DNA of 64,000 nucleotides from Cocos nucifera. Lineage: Eukaryota > Streptophyta > Magnoliopsida > Arecales > Arecaceae. The stretch covers positions 62,001 through 126,000 of the forward strand of contig QRFJ01002090.1 of assembly GCA_006176705.1 (NCBI GenBank). The letters are read 5' to 3'. A model generated the notes under the pieces. That model was not told where the DNA came from, searched no databases, and saw only the letters and a program-made list of their open reading frames with translations. Numbering within the stretch: position 1 is the stretch's first letter; every line of letters starts with the position of its first letter. Made by a program: the position numbers and the translations under genes. Shown here in pieces: positions 55,562-64,000 of this stretch.

Positions 55562-56443
55562 ATGGGTGACCCATTTGGTTATTTGTTGGGTGACAAACAC
55601 TCAACCATTAGACCTCCTTATTTCAATGACATTAATTATACATATTGGAAGGCTAGAATGAGAATTTTTATTCAAGCACAAGATTATGACATGTGGAATA
55701 TCATACTCAATGGTCCTCACACACCCACAATGATTGTCAATGATATATGTGTACCTAAATCAAAAAAAGATTGGAATGAGATAGATAAAAAGCTAGCTCA
55801 ATTAAATACTATAGCTATTAATATTCTATATTGTGCATTAGATTACAATGAATTTAATAGAATATCAACATGTTTATCAACAAAAAAAATTTGGGATAAA
55901 CATGAAGTGACCTATGAGGGTACAAGTCAAGTCAAAGAATCTAAAATAAATATGTTGGTTCATAAGTATAAGTTGTTTAAAATGAAACCTCATGAGACAA
56001 TAAGTGATATACTTACAAGATTTACTAAAATTATAAATAAATTAAAAATTCTTGGCAAAGACTATTCTAGCAGTGATCTTATATGCAAAATTCTTAGATC
56101 CTTACCGAAGGCTTGGGAAGCAAAAGTTACTACAATTCAAGAAGCCAAGAACCTTAACAAGCTTGTTTTGAAAGAATTAATTGGATCGCTCATGACACAT
56201 GAGCTCAATATAAACCAATGCATGAAGGAGGAAAAGATGAATAAGACAACCCTTGCACTCATGTCATCGGCCATTGAAGAAAGTTCAAATGACTCTACCG
56301 AAGATTCGAAAGATGACGAAGAAATGGTGATGATTACAAGAAGGTTCATGAGATTCATGAGAAAGAAAAAAATTTTGAACCAAGAAAAGAAAAAGAGAAA
56401 AAGAATCAACTTAGAAAATATAGAAAGGATAATCCCTTATTGA
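55562..56443 (+). CDS. Sire-1 gag (Sirevirus-type), N-terminal 293 residues
   Basis: The ATG at 55562 is right after the primer site and opens MGDPFGYLLGDK. Then RPPYFNDINYTYWKARM, YDMWNIILNGP, the AQLNTIAINILYCAL helix region, YEGTSQVKESKINMLVHKY, HETISDILTRF and SSSDLICKILRSLPKAWEAK follow. This is the UBN2-type gag of Sireviruses (Maximus/SIRE copia) as I know it. An acidic stretch (SSNDSTEDSKDDEE, about 245-258) and a basic end follow. The stop at 56441-56443 is premature, since gag goes on in another frame from about 56500. Confidence 0.92.
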   Translation: MGDPFGYLLGDKHSTIRPPYFNDINYTYWKARMRIFIQAQDYDMWNIILNGPHTPTMIVNDICVPKSKKDWNEIDKKLAQLNTIAINILYCALDYNEFNRISTCLSTKKIWDKHEVTYEGTSQVKESKINMLVHKYKLFKMKPHETISDILTRFTKIINKLKILGKDYSSSDLICKILRSLPKAWEAKVTTIQEAKNLNKLVLKELIGSLMTHELNINQCMKEEKMNKTTLALMSSAIEESSNDSTEDSKDDEEMVMITRRFMRFMRKKKILNQEKKKRKRINLENIERIIPY

Positions 56444-56449
56444 AAAAGA

Positions 56450-57266
56450 GCTCAACAAAATTAAGAATGAAAGCTATATTGGCTAATTAGTAAAGTAGTG
56501 AGAGCTCAAATTCAGAAAAGGAGTCATCCTCAAGTGAAGAAGAGACAAACCTATGCTTGATGGCTCGCAATGAAGAAGTAAGTTTAAATCAATCTAATGA
56601 ATTTTCTTTTGATGAATTATTAGAAGCTTTTCATGATTTAATGGATGAATTTAAAATGATATGGCTGAAAAACAAAGAATTAAAGAAATCTAATCTTCTT
56701 TTAGTTGATGAAAAGAGTATTTTTTTAAGAGAAAAAGAAGATCTTTTAAAAAAAATGAATTTTTTGACTAATGAAAAGGATGTACATCTTAAATCTAAAA
56801 AATCTTTAGTAGAAGAAAATAATAAGTTGAAAGAAGAATTTAAAAAATTAAAACTTTACATTGAAGAAAAAGAAGATTGTGAAAAGAAAAGAAATCTCTT
56901 TTGAAAGAAAATATGAAATTAAGAAAAGAGATTGAAACATTGAAGCCTATGCTTAACAAGTTTATAATTGGATCTCAAAAACTTCAATCTATTTTAATCA
57001 GTCAAAAGGTTGTTTTTGATAAAGCTGGAATTGGATACAATCCTTTAAGAAAATGGAAATTCGTGAACAACATGTTTAGCGAAATCTCATTTAAAAATCA
57101 TTCAATTATATGTTTCAAATATAATAAAGTTGATCACAAAATTTCAAAATGCAGTACTAAAAGAATTAGCCAAAGTTTAATTAAACAAATTTGGATTCTA
57201 AAAGGAATCATGTGCTTTAACCTCCATGGATCCAAGATGACTTGGGTACCAAAAATTATCAAGTAA
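56450..57266 (+). pseudogene. Sire-1 gag C-terminal half, broken
   Basis: Two open pieces, 56557-56904 and 56901-57266, continue gag. The first is rich in Lys, Glu and Leu (FSFDELLEAFHDLMDEF, then long heptad-like stretches) and likely forms a coiled coil. The second has VVFDKAGIGYNPL and a zinc knuckle with a lost cysteine (CFKYNKVDHKISKC, the second Cys is Tyr) and ends TWVPKI. In Sireviruses that end is where protease and pol should start, but no pol follows. The pieces are joined by a one-base shift at about 56903. Confidence 0.88.
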
Positions 57267-58286
57267 TTTTTGCAGGTATACCAAAGATCCAATGGAATGA
57301 AAAGAGAAAAATTATTTCGAATGGATGCCTTGGAAATAAAATTAGATGGGTGATGATGCTTGGTATAATCTAAATTTTCTCACATCATACCATCAATACT
57401 TATTTGATTAATTCTATCTATATGGTTTATATTGTGTTTACTTGCTTGAAATACTTTTAGTATGATTGATTTTGATGATGTATTGGTGCTTACATTGAAT
57501 ATGTTTCTTGATCTAAATTTGAATATAAAATCCATATTGTATTTTTGCAAAAAGAGATGAAAACACTTAAGAAAATGATTTGATCTCATTTGATTAATTA
57601 TCATACCGCCAATTGCATGTTAAATGATTCAATGTTCTATCTTATTTTGATTGACTATTATAATTGAATACTATAATTGATTATGATTGAACATATATTG
57701 AATATAACTAATTTATGAACTTTCATTATTAGAGTTTAAGAATAATTTGAAATATTAATATATATATATATATGTTTGATAAGCTAAACTTCTTAAAGAA
57801 ATATTTTCAAACTTAATTGGTATCTTGACTTATAATAAATACTTATAATGACAAAAAGGAAGAGAAGAATGACTATAAAATGAGAATTATAAATATAATT
57901 AAATCTAAATTATGGCACACTACTAAATTATGCAAGCAAGTGAAAGTCAATTGTAACTAAAAGTATGGAAGAAACCTCGGCATATAGTAAGGGGAGCAAA
58001 CATTGAATAAAAATTGAACTCGATTGATTATAATATTAAGGGGGAGCTTAATGATTTTGGACTATTAAAGAAGAATTGACTCTATTGATTTTATTAATTA
58101 CCTCCCTTTTGAGTTGTTCTTTTTGATGTTGTTAAAAAGGGGGAGAGTTATTGTTGAGTATATGTTTGAGCTTAACTAGAATGAAGTATCTTCACATTGT
58201 TTAGTAGTTTTATGCTTTATAAATATGTAATCTTTTAGAAACTCACTACATATTATTTGCATATACTCAAAAGTTTTATCATCATC
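57267..58286 (+). other. Sire-1 3' region without pol, with several purine tracts
   Basis: No protease, integrase, RT or RNase H is visible in any frame in this 1.0 kb, which is A/T-rich. Purine-rich blocks TAAGGGGAGC (57988), AAGGGGGAG (58038) and AAAAAGGGGGAGAG (58134) precede the one at the LTR. Multiple purine tracts before the 3' LTR are a known Sirevirus feature. Confidence 0.78.
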
Positions 58287-58300
58287 AAAAAGGGGAAGAT
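58287..58300 (+). promoter_or_regulatory. Polypurine tract, Sire-1
   Basis: AAAAAGGGGAAGAT lies directly before TGTTAATCC, the LTR start. Confidence 0.85.
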
Positions 58301-59627
58301 TGTTAATCCAAAGATTGATTTTAATGATGACAAAGAGTGTAAGTTATAAAGTCTAACTATGTTTATGAGAATGTGTAGTTCCAAAATTTCAAGTGCTCAT
58401 CATTTTTCAAATCTTTCCCAACATCTTAATAAAGATTAAATCAAGTTAAGAAGGTAGGCCTAGCCTACAAATCAAATTAAAGAAGAAAAGCTGATACATA
58501 ACTTTCGGCACGCTTGGCACGCATACTGAACCGACCCAGTCCAAGACTAAGCCGATCTAGTCTTAGTGAAAATAGAAGATAGAAAGCATAAAAAGTATAA
58601 ATTTCAAAACGTAGAAAACTGAGCCGACCCAGCTATAAACTGAGCCAACCTAGTCTGAAACTGAACCGGCCTAGTGCCTGTAATGGCTAGTTTTTAAAAC
58701 TACAGCTATTTCATCTTACAAGCTTCCTAACGGCTATTTTCTCTTCTCCAATGGTTAGATTACCTCCAAAAGCCTATATTAGTGACTTGTAATGGTGGAA
58801 AACCTCTAGAGTATATAAGAAAATATTTGGAGCATTAAGAGGTAGGTTTTGGAGAGTTTATTGAGTATCCATTAAGAAAGCAAGAAGAGTGAGCTGAAAA
58901 GAGTAAGGAAGGAGTGATTTTCAGACATTCTTTGTCCTTCCAACATCTTCAAATCTGAGAGAAGTTAGGCCATCATTATTAAAGATCATCTTCTACTTCA
59001 TCAAGCATTCAAAGAGAAGAAATCAACCCTACAAGTAAAGCAATCCAAATTTTCTTCTCTTGGGTTTCGTAGAGATTGTTTTAAATTATATTTTTTACAT
59101 TTTGTTTCAAGTTTCTTAGGGTGAGATACTTGGGTTGATCCAAGCCTTGAGTTGAATGTCATATTAGTTTGATTGGTGAGCCAAGGATAAAACCAATTGG
59201 GGTTGATTGTTAGCCCGGAGAAAAATAATCACTTGTGAGGTTTTGGTTGGTGATCTAGAGAAAATCAATTGGATTGATTGTGAGCCCAAAAAATAATCAT
59301 GTATGATTTTGATTGATGAGCCAAAATAGACCAACTGAATTTGATTGTGAGTCCGAAAAATAATTGGACTATAATTCTTGCTGAAAATTATAGTTGAATT
59401 TCCAAGGGATATTCTTTGATAGTGGACGTAGGTGCTAAGTTTGGCACTAAACTGCTACAAAATTTGTGTGTTTGTGATTATATGCTTTTGCTCTATTACT
59501 TTTATTCACTACACATTATATAGCTAGTTTCATCTAAATACTTAATTAGTTTGAATTGCTCATATCTTAAGTTTAAATTTAAAATATCCAATTCACCCCC
59601 CCTCTTGGGTACCATCCTTAGGTAACA
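58301..59627 (+). repeat. Sire-1 3' LTR, complete (1327 bp)
   Basis: It starts TGTTAATCC after the polypurine tract and ends GGTAACA. It aligns with the 5' LTR at 54316 with visible divergence (a few percent to ~8%), so the insertion is not recent. The GAGCCGACCCA-like words are at 58523-58682 and the triple unit at about 59175-59385. Confidence 0.9.
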
Positions 59628-60456
59628 CAAAATAATTACAAAAAGAGAATGTTAGTCTCAATCGTGTGCTAGCACGATTTTCATGAACCAAATTGGATCT
59701 AATACAAATTAATTAAATTGGGTTAGTCCAATTGATAATATCCAGACCCAAACCCTTATTTGTGTAATCAAATTAGGTTCAGTTCCATATGGTAATGAGA
59801 CATATCGTAATCTCTATCATCGACATCATTGAAACACCTTTCGATGGATCAAAATTTTTTTGATTCATACAATTAGAATGATCGATCATCTAAATCATTC
59901 TAATTGCTTCTTAAATTCACTAGTGACATCTAGCAGTATATGGTGGCAACCCATCAGAACTGAAAGTGAATCTCTCGGTACAGCTACCTGTGTGATTGGG
60001 TTCTTCTATCTTGAGCCCTGACAGGATTAGGATTAAGGTGAACTCCTCAAACCCAATATCCATCATATGAATAAATCATTCAATTCGAGTCCAATATGAA
60101 ATCCTAATAGAAACTCTTTCTATCATCTTCGCTCTACTATGGCCATGGGCTTAAGAACTTAATCTCATGATTATGATAGGACTGCTCCTCATCTACCAAG
60201 ATAGATAGAGCTTCTATTGGTGTAATCTAATTCCTACAATGAACATGCTATAGCCAACATACACCTCAGGATTTCGAATGGCTAGGAGATCAAGTTATGG
60301 TGTAGTCAAACTATAACACCCTTAAGGTGAACTACCGATGCACCTCAGATCAAAAAATCAGATACACCACTACAGCATCAAGTCAATCATCGATGAGAAG
60401 ATAGACTTTCTTATGACTGCTTGAAGTGGTCACGCTTAGTATCCTCGTTCTCTAAC
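59628..60456 (-). repeat. Cop-1b LTR fragment (829 bp), minus strand
   Basis: It aligns with 29890-30730 of the Cop-1b LTR. Its left border is the Sire-1 LTR end, as if Sire-1 had inserted in it; its right border is the Cop-3 LTR at 60457, where TCTCTAAC is cut from GAGTAC. The other halves of the LTR are not in the window. Confidence 0.87.
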
Positions 60457-62989
60457 TGAAAGGAACAGTGTAGGATTTACAGTGCTACTTTCAAAAACTT
60501 TTTCAAAAATAGGTAAAATTATAGCAAAAATTAATTAATCTAATTAATTAATTACTAATTATATCAGATTAATAAATCCTAGATAAAAGGATCTAAACAT
60601 AATATGCATGCATTTATATAGATCTGAAAAGAAAAACTATACAGTAAATAGTTTACAACATCTACGTGTTTAGAACATAATACCTTGCGTGGGTAGTCGA
60701 TCACCATGATTTGATCATCATCTAGGAGGTCCGTCAGTCATGATGCAGCCACATAAATGTCTGGCCTCCACAGATCATCCATATGAGGCTTCTAGTCCTG
60801 ATCAGCTCCTCCCGAGTGCTAGCTCAATGAAGAATGTTCCTGATGGCTAGATCTGATCGAACAGTTTTGATCTCCCTCGACCATAACTTCAAATGCTCTA
60901 GATTAGTAGTAGGGGTAGAAGAGAGGATGAGGAAACCCTCTACAAAATCTTGTAAATATCTAACACTTAGATTTTACAAAATCAAAATAGGAACCCTAGA
61001 TCATGAACTAGGGCTGTGCAGCACCCAAACCCTAGCACCAAGTTTTTTCCCCCAATTTTTTTTTCTTAGATTTTTCTCTTATTTTTTTCAGTTATGGAAG
61101 GGCTCATGTACTAGAGGAGAGAAGTCTCACAAAAACTTGCACCCAAAAAAAATTTCAGGAATTTTATAGAGGGCGCACAAGAGAAGGTGGCATGGAGAAA
61201 AGGTAAGATAGGTGAGTTGTTTCATTCAAATTCAAACTCTATTTGAATTTGAATGGCAACTAATCTTACCTTATCTCTCTAGGACATGGAAAGGAGGGGT
61301 GTGAGCCCTCTTTGCATGGGAAAATATTCATGAGAAATCTTTTCTCATAGAGAATAGAATGGCACAAACAAGGGTGTTGTGGCACATGTCAAGACTAGGT
61401 CAAACCAATCTTAAAACCTCTCATCCAATTGAACCATCACAATCCAAATTGATTGGGCCCAATTACACCACATTAAATCTAACTAATTCAGTCTCAATTA
61501 AGCTTAGTTAAATTTTAATCAAATCAAAAATTAATTAATCCAAACTCCTGATCGAATCAGGGATCATACTTCCTCGGCGATTAGGTAATCTCATAACCTA
61601 ATCAAGTCAAACCCAACTATTTCTAATTCAATTAGGCTTGATCCAAAAATAATTACTCAATCAAATTAATTTAATTATAATCAAATCACTAATAAAATCT
61701 CTCATAATTTAGAATCAAAATCTAGTAGGTGTCCAGACAATAAAGTCCCATCAAAATGAAACTCTTGATCGAAGAGTCCCAAACTAGTGGGACTCTTGAT
61801 CTCGGTGTCTGAAATAAGTAAAACTCATGATTGTAGAGTCATAACCCTCAATCATAGAGTCCCAGATAAGTAGAATTCAGAGTCCTAGAGCAGTACGACT
61901 CTTGGTTGAAGAGTGCCAGTTCAATGGGACTCTTGACCATAGACTCCTAGACATTGAGATTTAATGTCCTAACCCAGTAGGACTCCCGATCGAAGAGTCT
62001 CAGTCTAGTAGAACTCTTGACCATAGAGTTCTAGTCGAATGGAACTCTTCACCAGCCATCAGATCAGCTAGGAACCTCTAATGTGTGTGACTTCATAGGT
62101 CCAAACCTAAGCGGGTAGCACAGAAATCAATTTTTGTACTAATCAAAGTGACCATCTAGCAATGGTACTCGACATCCGGATAGGTCGAATAGTCGCATTC
62201 GCAATATTCAGAACCTACACGAATATGGTTACCATATAATTCATCTCTTTGACATCTGTGCACAGGATGACTTTAGGATTTGACTGTCAATCCTAAAAGA
62301 TACATCCAAATCATATCTCAAAGCAATTAGTCCTATGACCTCTCACAAGGACTACCCTGACTAAGGCTTTGCTAAATTGAAATACTACTGAATATAGCTC
62401 TTGAAACCAGAAGTGGTCAATCCGATCTTGATACATGCACTAACTCCTCAAGTACTTCACTATGTTCAGAAATCTTTCATCGTTGAATTAGAAATTCAGA
62501 TAGTCCATTACCAAAGCACAGTGAGTTGCTTGGAAGTCACCATGATGATCTCAGGTCGGAGGGACAGTTATACCCATATTCCATCAGAGCAAATTTTGAT
62601 GGCAGAAAAGCTCTAGAGTTGGTCACGTTCAGTGCAGATGTATCCATATATCTTAATTGCATGCCATACCAGTGTCTCAACACTTCTTGGTTACATGGAC
62701 AAGCAACCTATATAGCACACAATGATCTATATTCAATAAATGTTGTCGTCCTAAGTAACAACATATCATTTGATCATGATAATTTTAAGGACTAAATTAC
62801 AAATCTTTCTTTGTCGAATTCTAAATAGTCATAAGGATTTCATCACAACGCAGGTTTCATTAGAAGACAATAAAATTTATGATAAAAAATATCAAAATAT
62901 TTTTTATTAATTAATAATTTATATATAAGTACAATAAGTAGCACAACCATCAATAAGCTGTCGATTGACTTTGGAACATATTTCCAACA
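60457..62989 (-). repeat. Cop-3 3' LTR, minus strand (2533 bp)
   Basis: Right to left it starts TGTTGGAAATATG at 62989 and ends GTTCCTTTCA at 60457. It shares its first ~150 bases and other blocks with the Cop-3 LTR at 24033. It carries a palindromic array (61760-62060) that the other copy lacks. ORFs at 60834 and 62401-62795 are inside the LTR and not thought to be genes. Confidence 0.88.
61760..62060. repeat. Array of ~32 bp imperfect palindromic units in Cop-3 LTR
   Basis: About nine units of the form ACTCTTGATCGAAGAGTC followed by a short spacer containing AGTGGG or AGTAGG can be counted. Many units are self-complementary (GACTCTT with AAGAGTC). Identity between units is moderate, and units at 61823-61870 have drifted. 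Confidence 0.75.
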
Positions 62990-63003
62990 ATCTTCCACTT
63001 AGA

Positions 63004-64000
63004 CTAAAGTCAATCGGTGTGGTATCTAATACCTATCTTCGACTTGAAGTCGTTGAACTCCACCACAATAGCTTTAATGAATGGGTCAGCCAGGTTCTTC
63101 TTTCCATCATCTTCTGAAGGTCGACGTCATCTCGATCTACGATCTCTCAAATAAGGTGGTAGCGGCATAGAATATATTTCATCCACTGGTGTGCCTTCAA
63201 TTCCTTCACCTGAGCAGTGGCTCCAGAGCTATCGTAGTAGTGCAGAACTGAACTATCAAGGGACGATGCTACTCCAAGCTTGGTGATGAACTTCCTCAGC
63301 CACACCGCTTCTTTGGCAGCATCTAATGCAGCGACATACTCTACCTCACAAATTGAATCAGCCACAGTGTGCTGCTTGAAACTCTTCTAGCAGACTGCCC
63401 CACCATTAAGGATGAATATATATCTTGATACACTTTTGTTGTCATCATGATCAGACTGAAAACTGAAGTTTGTAAACTCCAAAAATTTCAAGTCTGATTC
63501 ACCATATACAAGCCACCGATCCTTAGTATTTCTCAAATACTTCAAGATAGTTTTAACAACCTTCCAATGATTCTCTTCGGGATTAGATTGGTATCTACTC
63601 ACTACCCCTAGTGAGTATGCCACATTTGGTCGCGTATATATCATGGCAGACATTATAGAACCCACTGCCTAAACATATGGTATTCTACTTATACGCTCTC
63701 TTTCTAGAGGTGTTGTCGGATAATCCCTCTTTGAAAGAAAAATTCTATGGCCTATTAGTAGATAACCTTTATTGAAATTCTCCATACTGAATCATTTCAG
63801 CACAGTGTCAATGTCGTAGACTGGGACAATCCAAGCAACCTTTTAGATCTATCTCTATAGATCTTCATCCCTAGGATGTAGGAAGCTTCTTCCAAATCTT
63901 TCATGGAGAACTGTGACGACAGTCAGATCTTTATTTCTTATAATACAGGAACATCATTCTCGATTAAAAGAATGTCATCCACATACAATACTAGAAATAC
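63004..64000 (-). pseudogene. Cop-3 pol 3' part (RT to RNase H), minus strand, runs off window
   Basis: The final stop is TAG at 63006-63004, next to the purine tract AGTGGAAGAT. Open pieces 63147-63365 and 63387-63665 encode RNase H (CEVEYVAALDAAKEAVWL, YYDSSGA) and the connection region (GSIMSAMIYTRPNVAYSLG). At 63958-64000 the strand reads LYVDDILLIE, so YVDD is intact here. Frameshifts and stops occur near 63140, 63375 and 63670-63850. It is homologous to 22691-24019 and probably belongs to the element whose LTR is on its left. Confidence 0.9.

Noticed and set aside
61760..62060. CRISPR-like array of palindromic repeats
   Set aside because: The units are degenerate, the spacers are repeats of each other, there are no cas genes, and it is inside a plant retrotransposon LTR.
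62401..62795. Two overlapping plus-strand ORFs of 71 and 89 residues
   Set aside because: They lie in the Cop-3 LTR on the opposite strand, have no domain and are not seen intact in the other Cop-3 LTR.

Overview
The window is plant nuclear intergenic DNA made almost entirely of LTR retrotransposons: nested, truncated and rearranged. I find no host gene, no tRNA or rRNA gene and no CRISPR array. The pol and gag types (Ty1/copia with initiator-tRNA-Met primer sites, a Sirevirus-type gag, an Athila/Tat-like Ty3/gypsy with a tRNA-Asp primer site, and a PF04195-type gypsy gag) are those of a flowering plant. A large monocot genome such as a palm would fit, but the species is a guess. Two N runs (25 and exactly 1000 bases) and indel-rich stretches show a draft assembly.

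I use working names. Cop-1 is a copia family with ~2.27 kb LTRs starting TGTTAGATATATG and ending CCTTCA. Cop-1b is a diverged relative of it. Cop-3 has ~2.5 kb LTRs starting TGTTGGAAATATG. Cop-4 is a copia known only from its 5' part. Sire-1 is a Sirevirus-like copia. Gyp-1 is an Athila/Tat-like gypsy. Gyp-2 is the PF04195-type gypsy relic.

Layout. 1-15722: two direct copies (A, B) of an ~8 kb unit of Cop-1 gag-pol, 3' LTR and a 1.5 kb unrelated repeat. Copy A is badly indel-broken and holds the 25-N gap. Copy B keeps long open segments for nucleocapsid/protease, integrase, reverse transcriptase and RNase H. 15723-18966: Cop-4 LTR, primer site, leader and start of gag, cut by a Cop-1b LTR at 18967. 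18967-26496: a chimera with Cop-1b 5' LTR and leader joined to Cop-3 RT/RNase H and 3' LTR. 26497-28794: minus-strand Gyp-2 gag relic. 28795-34489: two minus-strand Cop-1-type 3' ends (LTR plus end of pol), one inserted in the other. 34490-39722: Gyp-1, inserted in copia pol, with a decayed gag and no pol, running into the 1 kb gap. 40723-43039: plus-strand Cop-1 pol end and truncated LTR, abutting head-on a minus-strand array of two Cop-1 copies (D and E) that share one LTR (43066-54315). 54316-59627: Sire-1 with two LTRs and gag but no pol. 59628-60456: Cop-1b LTR piece. 60457-64000: minus-strand Cop-3 LTR and pol, running off the window.

No copy is coding-competent as read. The points most worth checking are (i) two stop codons shared by every Cop-1 copy that covers the site, (ii) a ~120-140 bp leader module between primer site and gag found in copia Cop-1, Cop-1b and Cop-4 and also in the gypsy element, (iii) gag-only non-autonomous Sire-1 and Gyp-1, (iv) an imperfect array of ~32 bp palindromic units in one Cop-3 LTR, and (v) several junctions that may be assembly artefacts.
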